Source of the DNA: a virus
IMG/VR virus record: IMGVR_UViG_3300030098_006124
Coordinates: 1-36,540 of that record
DNA length: 36,540 nucleotides
Direction: 5' to 3' (one strand)
This document shows positions 15,891 to 24,255 of this stretch, piece after piece (position 1 is the first letter of the stretch; every line of letters starts with the position of its first letter). The notes below the pieces were generated by a model. That model saw only the letters and a list, made by a program, of their open reading frames with translations. It was not told the DNA's origin and ran no database searches. A program made the translations under genes and the position numbers.

Positions 15891-16859
15891 ATGCTACCAA
15901 AGTATATCGAAGAAAACTATAAATTTAACAACTATAGAGACGCTTTAAAGAAAGCTGAAGATCTTGATTGTGTAGGCACCCATACTGAGAATGGACATTT
16001 TTATCCTTGCAAAAATGCTGACGATCTTTTTAAGTCGGCTTATTCAGTACAATATGATACACTTATTCCATCATCTTTTGAAACTATTGATATGGCTTTA
16101 TACGGTTGGTTGGACGAAACAATTGATATTTTTGCCACAAGAAACGATGGCTGGCGCAAAGTTCCAATAATTTGGCTAACACAGGAAAGAGCTTTTCAGA
16201 TTAAAGATGATAGAGAAATGCGGGAATTGGGAACAGAATCACTTAAATTCCCCATGATTTCGGTGGAGAGGACATCAATTAAACAAACCGCTGTTAATGA
16301 TTGCCCAATACCAGCGAGATTGTTTGCAGGGAGTGATGGGACTACATTAACAATCGCAAAAAAGATAAAACAATCAAAAACAAAAAACTTTGCAAATGCT
16401 ACAAGTTTAAGATTGTATAAGCAAAATAATTTTAAATTTGAAAACAAAAAGGTTGTATATGAAATGGCAACAGTTCCGCTCCCCATCTATCATGATTTAA
16501 ACTATACAATAAATTTAAGAGCAGAATATCAACAACAGATAAATGACATGCTTCAGCCATTCGCTGCTTTTAACAACAACATAAATCAGTTTATGATTAG
16601 TGATAGCGGACACAGTTATGAGGCATTCTTACAAACTGATTTTGGTATTGCCAACAATATAGGCAATCTTGCTAATAACGAAAAAGTTTATGAATCAAAA
16701 ATTCAAGTTCGCGTTATTGGTTACATCATGGGCGGCGGTCCAAATCAAAAAGGACCACAGGTTGCAAGAAAAGAAAATTTTGTTGAAGTGCGCTTCCCAA
16801 GAGAACATGTCATGCTTGGCGATATTAACGATTTCTCAGATGATGGATACAGACCGTAG
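15891..16859 (+). CDS. 15: Tail terminator / sheath stabiliser (gp15-like)
   Basis: gp15 caps the tail tube and sheath and binds the neck. The 322-residue protein shows the family pattern. VPIIWLTQERAFQIKDD (about 88-104) matches T4 VPITYASKEHFMMK, and FPMISVERTSIK (about 116-127) matches T4 LPRINLHLVDFSYN. YTINLRAEYQQQINDMLQPF (about 205-224) matches T4 YELSIFTRYEDDMFQIVEQILPYF. It is slightly longer than T4 gp15 (272), partly through an N-terminal cysteine/His-bearing extension (about 20-45). It is the last gene before the sheath gene. Confidence 0.87.
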   Translation: MLPKYIEENYKFNNYRDALKKAEDLDCVGTHTENGHFYPCKNADDLFKSAYSVQYDTLIPSSFETIDMALYGWLDETIDIFATRNDGWRKVPIIWLTQERAFQIKDDREMRELGTESLKFPMISVERTSIKQTAVNDCPIPARLFAGSDGTTLTIAKKIKQSKTKNFANATSLRLYKQNNFKFENKKVVYEMATVPLPIYHDLNYTINLRAEYQQQINDMLQPFAAFNNNINQFMISDSGHSYEAFLQTDFGIANNIGNLANNEKVYESKIQVRVIGYIMGGGPNQKGPQVARKENFVEVRFPREHVMLGDINDFSDDGYRP

Positions 16860-16878
16860 TTTTTAGGCTAATTCAAAA

Positions 16879-16886
16879 CTATTTAC
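16879..16886 (+). promoter_or_regulatory. CTATTTAC element before sheath gene
   Basis: CTATTTAC ends 24 bases before ATG 16911 and is followed by TGTAGCATATTTGGGAG. Compared with the element before the scaffold gene, about 20 of the 24 bases following the 7-mer agree. This is far more than expected for unrelated leaders. Confidence 0.6.
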
Positions 16887-16910
16887 TGTAGCATATTTGG
16901 GAGACGATTT

Positions 16911-19871
16911 ATGAGTGCGAGAAAATTTAAGTTTATTTCACCCGGTGTTTTTCTAAACGAAATTGACAATTCACAATTACCAAACGAACCAAGAGAGATT
17001 GGTCCGCTTTTTATTGGTAGGGCAAAATACGGTCCAGCAATGAGACCAGTTACTGTTGACTCATTCGCTGAGTTTGTTCAGCTTTATGGTGAGCCAATCC
17101 CCGGTGGTAAGTCAGGTGATGTTTGGAGAAATGGCAACGAGCAAACTCCAACTTATGGCGCTTACGCTGCCCAATCTTGGTTAAGGAACTCCTCAACTTG
17201 TACTTATGTTCGTCTTTTAGGTTCAGAAAACGTCGGTGCTGAAACTTCTGGAAAGGCTGGTTGGAAGCTTAGTGGTGATTCTCCATTTGGTACTAGCATG
17301 AAGCCAACCCCGGTGTTTAATACGTCCCATGGCAACACCACAGGATCCGCTTATGGATTGTTTGTTTTCCCAAATGCAATGAGTGGAACTACAAGTCAGC
17401 ACGGTACTGGTTCTTTAGTAGCAACTTGGTATGTTGAAGATGGCGTTGCGGCATTGGTTGGCAAAGACACCGATGGTAATACGATTAAGGCAACCAACGC
17501 AGGTAGTGGTTCTGCCCGCTTAATTGAATCTGATGGTGACAATTTCACGGTTGTAATTACAGGGTCTACAGGATATGATAAAAGTCCTGTTGTTAGTTTT
17601 TCACTGGCTGAGAATAACAAAGATTACCTCAGAAATGTATTTAATACCAATCCAGCCTTAGTAAATAAGACAATTACCAAAACAGGACAAAGAGAACGGT
17701 ACTGGCTTGGCGAGACATACGCGAGAGAATTTTTACAAAAAGTTGATAGAAACATTGTTAAAGGCTCGGGTGGAAAAGCATCTGGTACAACTGGAACCTA
17801 CTTGGGTGTTATTTTGCCGCTGGCAACTGGCTCAGGAGATCGACACAGCGATAGACAGATCGCTTTTGAGAATGGCGCAACAAGAAATAACCCAGCGACT
17901 GGACTTGTCTTTGGTCAAGATTTGGGTGGAGCCGCCGCAAAGGATTCATATGCTTATGCAAACATGAAAAACTTGTTTAGAATCCACGCTCTTGACCATG
18001 CAGAGTGGGCGCAAAACAATATTAAAATTTCAATTTCAAATATTAATTATTCAGAAGATCAGTTCAATCAATTTGGAACTTTTGATGTATTGGTCCGCCG
18101 AGCGAACGATACCGATGCTGCTCCAATCATCATTGAAACATTTAGTAATTGTAATTTGGATGCAAATTCTTTAGACTATGTTGCAAGAAAAATTGGTGAC
18201 CAATTTGTGCAATTTGATTCAACAACAAGAAGATTGGAAACCAGAGGAGAGTACCCAAACAACTCTAAGTACATTAGAATTGAAATGGAAGCTGATGACT
18301 ACGATTCGCAGCTTCTACCATTTGGCTTTTATGGTCCACTCAAATACAAGGACTTTGAGATTAATCAAGCAACAAACTTAACGCAGTTAGGATTTGGATC
18401 AGGAATTTTTGCACTTGGCGCAAAAAATATTTTAGATGACACCATCGGTCATAAAAACGAAGGAGACATGTTAATTGTTACCGGTTCTAACATGGGTCAT
18501 GTCATGGAAGGTCCAGAACTTAAGTTCCTTTTCCCATCACACGAACTAAGAACCTCTGGTAGTCAAGATGGTTTATCCGATCAAACAGACGCATTCTGGG
18601 GTGTTTGGACTGGCATTACAAAAGCCAGCAACAAATTTAATCGTGATTACGCAGATTTAAATAGAAACAGGTCAGACTCAGTTAGCAACTTGTTGGGAGA
18701 CACAACTTACTCTGAGCCACAATTTGTATTTACTCTTGATGAGATTACAACAGGAAGCACCTCTACTGCTCTTACTTGGACATCAGGCTCAAGAGTTGCA
18801 GGCAACGCTATTTCTGCTCAAGCTGGTCACACATACAAAAATGTTATTGATCAGGGAGCAGACCGCTTTACTATGCCTATGTACGGTGGGTCTGATGGTC
18901 TTGATATTACAGAAAGAGACCCATTCAGAAACAGCTTGTTATCTGGCAAGACAGAGACAACAAATTATGCTTACAACTCTGTAAAGGAATCGATTGATAT
19001 TGTCAGAGACCCAGAGTTTGTACCTTATAATTTGGTTTCGGTCCCCGGTATCACAAATGAAGAATTAACAACCCACTTGATCAACACAGCCGAAGCAAGA
19101 GCAGACGCATTAGCGGTTATTGATTTGAAGGGCGACTTTCAACCTTCACACGAAGATGCTAACGGTAAGGTATACCCCAACTTAAGCACAACAATCACCA
19201 ACTTAAAGAATCGTCAGATTAATTCAAGTTATGGCTGTGCTTACTACCCCTTTGTTCAGATCAGGGACACGTTACAGGGGAAACTTGTCTTTATGCCCTC
19301 ATCTGTTGTCGCGATTGGCGCGATGTCATACACAGATAGGGTTAGAGCACCATGGTTTGCCCCAGCAGGATTTAACCGTGGCGGTCTTTCAAGCGGCATA
19401 ACTGGTCTTCCAGTTGTTAACGTAACACAGAAGCTTACATCGCAAGATAGAGACCTTCTTTATGACGCCAACATCAACCCAATCGCCTCATTCCCAAATG
19501 AAGGAATCGTGATCTTTGGTCAGAAAACACTACAGGTTACAAGAAGCGCTTTGGATAGAATTAATGTTCGTAGATTATTAATCTTTATCAAGAAGGGAAT
19601 TTCAAATATTGCTTCAGGTATATTGTTTGAACCAAATGTTCGTGCCACATGGGCAAGATTCATCGGGCAAGCCAACCCTTTCCTTTCGGATGTACAAGCA
19701 AGATTTGGCTTAGATGAATTTAAGTTGGTGCTTGATGAGACAACCACAACACCAGACCTTATCGATAGAAACATTCTATATGCAAAGGTTTACTTGAAGC
19801 CAACAAGAGCAATTGAATTTGTAGCAGTTGATTTCATTATTAGTAATACGGGTGCATCTTTTGAGGATTAA
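16911..19871 (+). CDS. 18: Contractile tail sheath protein (gp18-like), enlarged
   Basis: The sheath polymer surrounds the tube and contracts at infection. The N-terminal FISPGVFLNEIDNSQLP (8-24) and PLFIGRAKYGPA (32-43) fit the gp18 family. The C-terminal domain holds LVFMPSSVVAIGAMSYTDR (about 783-801), APWFAPAGFNRG (about 804-815) and the tail AKVYLKPTRAIEFVAVDFII. This C-terminal part is the conserved sheath core. The protein has 986 residues against 659 in T4; the additional length is in the middle (roughly 100-650), the surface-exposed part. It has its own CTATTTAC element and GGGAG site. Confidence 0.95.
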   Translation: MSARKFKFISPGVFLNEIDNSQLPNEPREIGPLFIGRAKYGPAMRPVTVDSFAEFVQLYGEPIPGGKSGDVWRNGNEQTPTYGAYAAQSWLRNSSTCTYVRLLGSENVGAETSGKAGWKLSGDSPFGTSMKPTPVFNTSHGNTTGSAYGLFVFPNAMSGTTSQHGTGSLVATWYVEDGVAALVGKDTDGNTIKATNAGSGSARLIESDGDNFTVVITGSTGYDKSPVVSFSLAENNKDYLRNVFNTNPALVNKTITKTGQRERYWLGETYAREFLQKVDRNIVKGSGGKASGTTGTYLGVILPLATGSGDRHSDRQIAFENGATRNNPATGLVFGQDLGGAAAKDSYAYANMKNLFRIHALDHAEWAQNNIKISISNINYSEDQFNQFGTFDVLVRRANDTDAAPIIIETFSNCNLDANSLDYVARKIGDQFVQFDSTTRRLETRGEYPNNSKYIRIEMEADDYDSQLLPFGFYGPLKYKDFEINQATNLTQLGFGSGIFALGAKNILDDTIGHKNEGDMLIVTGSNMGHVMEGPELKFLFPSHELRTSGSQDGLSDQTDAFWGVWTGITKASNKFNRDYADLNRNRSDSVSNLLGDTTYSEPQFVFTLDEITTGSTSTALTWTSGSRVAGNAISAQAGHTYKNVIDQGADRFTMPMYGGSDGLDITERDPFRNSLLSGKTETTNYAYNSVKESIDIVRDPEFVPYNLVSVPGITNEELTTHLINTAEARADALAVIDLKGDFQPSHEDANGKVYPNLSTTITNLKNRQINSSYGCAYYPFVQIRDTLQGKLVFMPSSVVAIGAMSYTDRVRAPWFAPAGFNRGGLSSGITGLPVVNVTQKLTSQDRDLLYDANINPIASFPNEGIVIFGQKTLQVTRSALDRINVRRLLIFIKKGISNIASGILFEPNVRATWARFIGQANPFLSDVQARFGLDEFKLVLDETTTTPDLIDRNILYAKVYLKPTRAIEFVAVDFIISNTGASFED

Positions 19872-19902
19872 ACTAATTAATAGGAAAGCAGGAGTATAAA
19901 TA

Positions 19903-20472
19903 ATGGCTGTAAATAAAGCATCACCAATTCCACCATGGGCATCAGTAAAGATTGAGCCAAAAAGAGCGTTTAAGTTTGTATTAACCCTTGGAGACATTCC
20001 AGCTTGGGTTGTAACCGATGCAACTCGACCAAGCCCAAAATTCCAAGGTGGAGCAACTCATGACTTTTTAGGTCATCAATTTAAGTTTCCCGGCAAAGTT
20101 CAGTGGAATGATGTATCTGTGACTCTTGTTGAACCAATCGACCCTGATGTATCGGGCTTGGTGTTGGAATCCATCAAGAAAGCTGGATACAACCCACCCT
20201 CAACTTGGACTGTTGATAACGAGGGATGGAGAACAACTTTATCTAAAGAGAAGTTTGTTGACGGAAACTTAGGCAACATCGCAATTAAAGTATTGGATTC
20301 CAATGGCTCTGTTGTTGAAAAGTGGACTCTTTTTAATCCCTTTGTAAATTCAGTAACTTACTCTAAGTTGCAGTATGGACAGGGCGGCATTAATACGGTT
20401 GGTGTTGGCTTCTCTTACGATTATGCAGATGTTGAAATTTTTGAAGTAGATCAAAATACAACAGTGGCATAA
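19903..20472 (+). CDS. 19: Tail tube protein 1 (gp19-like)
   Basis: gp19 rings stack into the inner tube. The 189-residue protein has the tube fold pattern: an N-terminal strand AFKFVLTLGDIPAWVVTDATR (split at 24-44), the GHQFKFPGKVQWNDVSVTL block (about 57-75), and the terminal IKVLDSNGSVVEKWTLFNPF and SYDYADVEI strands. T4 gp19 is 163 residues. AGCAGGAG precedes ATG 19903. It directly follows the sheath gene as in T4 and is followed by a second, related gene. Confidence 0.93.
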   Translation: MAVNKASPIPPWASVKIEPKRAFKFVLTLGDIPAWVVTDATRPSPKFQGGATHDFLGHQFKFPGKVQWNDVSVTLVEPIDPDVSGLVLESIKKAGYNPPSTWTVDNEGWRTTLSKEKFVDGNLGNIAIKVLDSNGSVVEKWTLFNPFVNSVTYSKLQYGQGGINTVGVGFSYDYADVEIFEVDQNTTVA

Positions 20473-20480
20473 TTACTTAG

Positions 20481-21038
20481 ATGGCAGAGTTAATTGAACA
20501 ATCTATCTATGAGCAAAGCTTACAGAGCGGTTTTCGCTTTTTATTGCGGATTCAAGACGTGCCTTTCGCACTTGTCTCAGACGTTAATAGACCAAACCCA
20601 GTCTTTGACACCCCGCGACAATATCAATTATTAAATTGGAAATTTAAATATCCCGGCGCGGTTGTAAGCTGGTCAGATGTTTCTTTCACAATTAGAGAAA
20701 CATTTGATAACGGGATAGTTGATTCAGTATCAGGCATAATATTAAATAAGTATAAAAAATTGGGCTATGACAATCCCAATCAAGTTTCCGCTGCAAATTT
20801 AAAAAATATGAGCAAATCATCCTTAATGGAATCCCTTGGAGATGTTATGATACAAATAATTAATCCAGAGGGAAATGTATATGAGCAATGGACTCTGTAC
20901 GGAGCTTTTATTTCAGGCATAAACTTTAGTAAGCTCTCCTACACAAGCACAGGTCTTATTGGCACAACAATGAAAATTAGTTATGATTGGGCTGCTCTAA
21001 CTTATGCAAATGAAGCTGGTTTTGAAAAAACTTATTAA
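20481..21038 (+). CDS. Second tail tube-like protein (gp19 paralogue)
   Basis: The 185-residue protein shares the same series of blocks as the upstream tube protein. FRFLLRIQDVPFALVSDVNR (18-37) parallels its first strand, WKFKYPGAVVSWSDVSFTI parallels the FKFPG block, and IINPEGNVYEQWTLYGAFI parallels the closing strands. Identity between the two is clearly partial. It lies 8 bases after the first copy, with a weak ribosome binding site. It may form a distinct tube section, such as the baseplate-proximal initiator ring or the terminal ring, or may mix with gp19. The fold call is secure by pattern; the specific role is open. Confidence 0.87.
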   Translation: MAELIEQSIYEQSLQSGFRFLLRIQDVPFALVSDVNRPNPVFDTPRQYQLLNWKFKYPGAVVSWSDVSFTIRETFDNGIVDSVSGIILNKYKKLGYDNPNQVSAANLKNMSKSSLMESLGDVMIQIINPEGNVYEQWTLYGAFISGINFSKLSYTSTGLIGTTMKISYDWAALTYANEAGFEKTY

Positions 21039-21052
21039 CTTAAGAGGTATAA

Positions 21053-21841
21053 ATGAAACAATTTAATATGGAAGATAATCCTTCTTCCAATCAATACGGG
21101 GGTATGACCCACTATGTTGATTTACCAACATGCGGCGCTTTTTATCCTCAAGCTCATCCACTGCACAATATTCCACAAGTAGAAATCAAAATGATGACCA
21201 CCAGAGAAGAGGATATTTTAACAAATCAGTCTTATGTTGAAAATGGTATTGCTGTGGATAAATTGCTGGAAAGCATAATGTTAATTAAAGTAGATCCAAA
21301 AGATATACACGAAACAGACAAGATGGCTATGTTGTTGGCTGCAAGAATTGAGGCGTATGGTCCAGAATACGAAGTTGCTTCTGTTTGCCCTTTCTGTTCC
21401 AAAACCCAAGAAGAAATAATCAATTTAAGTGCGGTGTTGGCAGATGTTATTGATAGCGAATACGAAAAAACAGAAGCGGGCACAACAATATTTGAATTGC
21501 CAAAATCAAATAAAGTTGTTGAGTTTAGGAATCTTTTACCAAAAGATTTAGAATCAATTAATAAGTCTGTTGAAAAAATGAAGAAACTTAATATTAATAC
21601 AAATTTTAATATTGAGTTTTTTAAAAGAATTATTGTTTCAATTGATGGGGTTGAGGATAAAGAGGAGATTTCAAAATTTGTTGATGGTATACGGATTATG
21701 GATTCCAGAGCTTTATCAAAGGCATATAATGGTTCAATGCCGTCCATCAACACGGAGAGAAAAACTGTGTGTGGCTCTTGTGGCAAAGAGAGTCAAGGGG
21801 GTCTGCCAATTCAGGCGAACTTTTTTTTCCCTGAACTCTAA
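21053..21841 (+). CDS. Baseplate hub / tail assembly protein (gp26-like)
   Basis: The 262-residue protein fits the T4 baseplate-protein family that includes gp26. It has an N-terminal GGMTHYVDLPTCGAFYP (16-32), then EVEIKMMTTREEDIL-type residues (about 44-58), a helical DKLLESIMLIKVDP block, and two CxxC pairs. One pair is CPFC (about 117-120) and the other CGSC (near 242-245), possibly one zinc site. It ends in a run of eight T bases just before its stop, with an open downstream frame (21842-21992) lacking a good start. That pattern is known from tail-assembly chaperone genes upstream of tape-measure genes, and the next full gene is the tape-measure candidate. Confidence 0.75.
   Translation: MKQFNMEDNPSSNQYGGMTHYVDLPTCGAFYPQAHPLHNIPQVEIKMMTTREEDILTNQSYVENGIAVDKLLESIMLIKVDPKDIHETDKMAMLLAARIEAYGPEYEVASVCPFCSKTQEEIINLSAVLADVIDSEYEKTEAGTTIFELPKSNKVVEFRNLLPKDLESINKSVEKMKKLNINTNFNIEFFKRIIVSIDGVEDKEEISKFVDGIRIMDSRALSKAYNGSMPSINTERKTVCGSCGKESQGGLPIQANFFFPEL
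21821..21828 (+). promoter_or_regulatory. T8 run, candidate programmed frameshift site
   Basis: Eight consecutive T bases encode Phe-Phe-Phe of the gp26-like protein, 10 bases before its TAA. In zero frame the codons are AAC TTT TTT TTC CCT. Slipping by -2 or +1 keeps Phe tRNAs paired on TTT codons and enters the frame that is open to 21992. Whether it is used cannot be decided from sequence alone. Confidence 0.45.
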
Positions 21842-21851
21842 TTATTTGGAG

Positions 21852-21992
21852 ATGGTTTACTCTAACATTATGACATTAATTTCATCTGGGGGTTGGACAT
21901 ATAAAGATATTTGTGACCTCGCTGTATCAAAAAGGGATTGGATATTTAATAAATTTATTGAGTTAAATACACCAAAGGAAGAGGATCAATAA
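21852..21992 (+). CDS. Small downstream frame: frameshift extension or separate 46-aa protein
   Basis: The frame encodes a 46-residue peptide from ATG 21852, containing GGWTYKDICDLAVSKRDW, a compact helical sequence. The only GGAG (21848-21851) touches the ATG with no spacing, which is poor for independent initiation. The frame is open back to 21612, so it can be joined to the gp26-like protein by a -2 or +1 shift at the T8 run. The fusion would resemble the gpG/gpGT pair of lambda. It stops directly before the ATG of the tape-measure candidate. It could also be a coupled separate gene. Confidence 0.6.
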   Translation: MVYSNIMTLISSGGWTYKDICDLAVSKRDWIFNKFIELNTPKEEDQ

Positions 21993-23369
21993 ATGCCGCC
22001 AAAGACAGGTTTGGAAAAAATTGCAGAGTTTAATCAGGGGTTGCGAGCCGCCCTTCCTGATACAATTAAATTTAGGGCTGAAGTACAATTAATAACAAAA
22101 AGCTTTGATTTTTTAAATAGACGGGTTGGCGAAGGCATTCAGGCATTAAATCAACTGGAAACAATGCAAGTCGCCCTTAATAAGACTTTGGGAAAAGATG
22201 GTCTTGACGCAGTAAACAATATTAGCGATGCATTTGTAAACTTGAATAAAGCCATGCTTGGTATTGAGGAAACAAATATTCAAGGCGCTTTTGCAGGAAT
22301 CGGACAATCGTTTGCCTTGGTTAATAAAGAGGTTGCCCTTGCATCTGGCGGATTCAATAGGTTTAAGGATGCTGCAAAATTAGTCTCTTTGGAGATTGCA
22401 AAAAATTCGAACGTTATTGATCAATCAAAATTAGTTGGTTTTACACAAAAGTTTACATTTCAGACTGATAGAGCAATTGATACGTCTGCAAAATTTGGCG
22501 ATCGTCTTGTTGGGCTGGCTTACAGGCTTGGGTTGCCAAATGATGCATTGCTAAACTTGGGTCAGAGTTTGTTGACAACCGGCAATTATTTTGGTGAATC
22601 GAACGACAAAATCGAAAAAGCTACTTTAAATTCTGAAGCTTTTGGTCGCGCTTTAGGGGCAACAGGCGATATCATTAATAAACAGTTGGGAAGTATGCAA
22701 ACGATTACAGGCAGGCAACAACTTGCTGCGCGATTATCCCAAATTGGAACAATGGTCGGTGTTGGTATCGACGTATCAAAGTTGATGAGTGCAGACCCAG
22801 ATGTGCAAAGACAAGGTTTGCAAGAAGCTTTGAGAAAGTTCAGCAGTGCTTCAAAAACTTTAACCCCAGCACAACAGAGAGGGTTGTCTCTTACCCTGAG
22901 TAGGGCATTACCGCAATTTGGTAGAGAGGCAATACAGACAGCACTTGTGAGAGGGGTTGATATCTCTGAAGCACAAAGACAACTGCGTGACGCCAGAGCA
23001 GCCGGTGGTGGAATAACGGATGAAATGCGAAAGCGTGCTGCGACTTTTGAAGCTAAACGCGCACAATTTATTGCTGCACAACGCAGAATTGTTGCTAAAC
23101 AACAGCTTGCTGCGGTTGCAGGAATTAATTCAGCAGGCACGAAGTTTAATGGTGCTTCAGATAAATTTACAGACGCGGTAAAAAGTTTCTCTAAAACAGC
23201 CGACGACCTTCAAAAAGCCGTCTCTGATCCTAACCCAGCGAGAATCAAAGAAATTGCCAAGCCAATTACCCCCAGTCCAGAAGATCTTACCAACGCAGCA
23301 GCTTTAAAGGCGTTAGAAGCTATCGGGCTGAACCTTGGTTTTCAAGCGATCAAACCCCAAACAAAATAA
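21993..23369 (+). CDS. Tape-measure / hub protein candidate (gp29-like)
   Basis: The 458-residue protein is nearly all helical, rich in Ala, Leu, Lys, Gln and Asn, with no cysteine and a basic C-terminal half (repeated Ala/Arg/Gln helices about 310-390). This composition and its place after tube and gp26-like genes and before baseplate genes fit a tape-measure protein, which sets tail length and in T4 is gp29 (590 residues). At about 0.15 nm per residue it would set a tail of roughly 70 nm. AGAGGA precedes the start. No direct sequence signature was recognised, so the call rests on composition and order. Confidence 0.68.
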   Translation: MPPKTGLEKIAEFNQGLRAALPDTIKFRAEVQLITKSFDFLNRRVGEGIQALNQLETMQVALNKTLGKDGLDAVNNISDAFVNLNKAMLGIEETNIQGAFAGIGQSFALVNKEVALASGGFNRFKDAAKLVSLEIAKNSNVIDQSKLVGFTQKFTFQTDRAIDTSAKFGDRLVGLAYRLGLPNDALLNLGQSLLTTGNYFGESNDKIEKATLNSEAFGRALGATGDIINKQLGSMQTITGRQQLAARLSQIGTMVGVGIDVSKLMSADPDVQRQGLQEALRKFSSASKTLTPAQQRGLSLTLSRALPQFGREAIQTALVRGVDISEAQRQLRDARAAGGGITDEMRKRAATFEAKRAQFIAAQRRIVAKQQLAAVAGINSAGTKFNGASDKFTDAVKSFSKTADDLQKAVSDPNPARIKEIAKPITPSPEDLTNAAALKALEAIGLNLGFQAIKPQTK

Positions 23370-23387
23370 AATAATTTTTTATTTAAT

Positions 23388-23395
23388 CTATTTAT
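23388..23395 (+). promoter_or_regulatory. CTATTTAT element directly before gp48/54-like gene
   Basis: CTATTTAT is followed by TGT and then ATG 23399, so only three bases separate the element from the start codon and there is no ribosome binding site between. TTGTATGGCATTAT after it resembles the TTGTAGCGTAATTT seen before the scaffold gene. It sits in the only gap of this part of the tail module. Confidence 0.5.
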
Positions 23396-23398
23396 TGT

Positions 23399-24247
23399 AT
23401 GGCATTATCAGTAAAAAACCCCTTTACACTTGGCAACACGCTTGAAGGACTTCTTGGCGGCGGCGCAGGTCTCGGGGATGAGTTGTTTGGTGGACCAATA
23501 AATGATCCAACTTTAAGAACCGCACTACCAGCAGAAGCTTCTTTAAGAAATAGGTTAAACTTTGCGAATATAAGAATTTCATTTCCAACCACTGCTGGCT
23601 CAACAGCTTTGACAAACTTGTTTTCGTCAACAGCCTTAAGTTTCCCAGCCTACATAACAAGCTTGAACCAAAACTTCAACCCAAGTTTTAGTGCAACGCC
23701 TGTTTATGGTAGAAATGATCCGATCCCAACTTACAGAGGGACATCAAGAACAATAAGGGTCACGTTAAAAATTCCGTGTTTTGATGAAGTTGATGCAAAC
23801 GAAAACATGAAAAAGGTCAATCAATTTATTAAAAATATTTATCCATCTTATAACGAGTTTAAAGGTGACTTAATTATTGCGTCCCCACCACTTGTTAGAG
23901 TCAAGTTTGCCAATTTGATCGTAGACCCAAAGTTTTCTTTTAGAGGGCTGCTTGGATATATCAATAACTTTACTTATAGCTTTAATCCAGCAGATGGATT
24001 TTTTATGGATAGATCTGAGGGTGGCACAAGCAACTTGTTTTTTAGAGAATATACAATTGGCTTTACAATGAACGTACTTCATGAAAAAGTTATCGGAACA
24101 ATTAATGGCAGACCAAACAATCCAACAGATTATCCATATAGAACAAGACACAATATTTTTAGCCCGATTCAACAAAGAAGTTCGGAAGATCTAAGCAAGA
24201 CTTTTGGATTATCAGGAGATTTAAGTGAGGCAAAAATCTTACGGTAG
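23399..24247 (+). CDS. Tail tube-associated baseplate protein (gp48/gp54-like)
   Basis: The 282-residue protein begins with a Gly/Leu-rich segment, then a mixed region with many Ser, Thr and Asn. The C-terminal half is beta-rich: SPPLVRVKFANLIVDPKFSFRG-type strands (about 161-183), GYINNFTYSFNPADGFF (about 184-201) and FREYTIGFTMNVLHE. This follows the layout of T4 gp48/gp54, whose C-termini read as a tube-like domain (gp48: ...IQSIRFDKTPNGNF...TFTLEITMREI). These proteins cap the baseplate hub and start tube polymerisation. The start has no Shine-Dalgarno; translation may be leaderless or coupled. Confidence 0.68.
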   Translation: MALSVKNPFTLGNTLEGLLGGGAGLGDELFGGPINDPTLRTALPAEASLRNRLNFANIRISFPTTAGSTALTNLFSSTALSFPAYITSLNQNFNPSFSATPVYGRNDPIPTYRGTSRTIRVTLKIPCFDEVDANENMKKVNQFIKNIYPSYNEFKGDLIIASPPLVRVKFANLIVDPKFSFRGLLGYINNFTYSFNPADGFFMDRSEGGTSNLFFREYTIGFTMNVLHEKVIGTINGRPNNPTDYPYRTRHNIFSPIQQRSSEDLSKTFGLSGDLSEAKILR

Positions 24248-24255
24248 ATAGTAAA

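Noticed and set aside
19895-19902. TATAAATA, an exact match to the T4 late promoter core, before the tail tube gene
   Set aside because: It directly touches ATG 19903 and lies in the AT-rich spacer after AGCAGGAG, so it cannot be the promoter for this gene; probably coincidence.
23365-23386. A/T-only inverted repeat after the tape-measure gene as a terminator
   Set aside because: The stem has no G-C pairs and is too weak for a reliable terminator.
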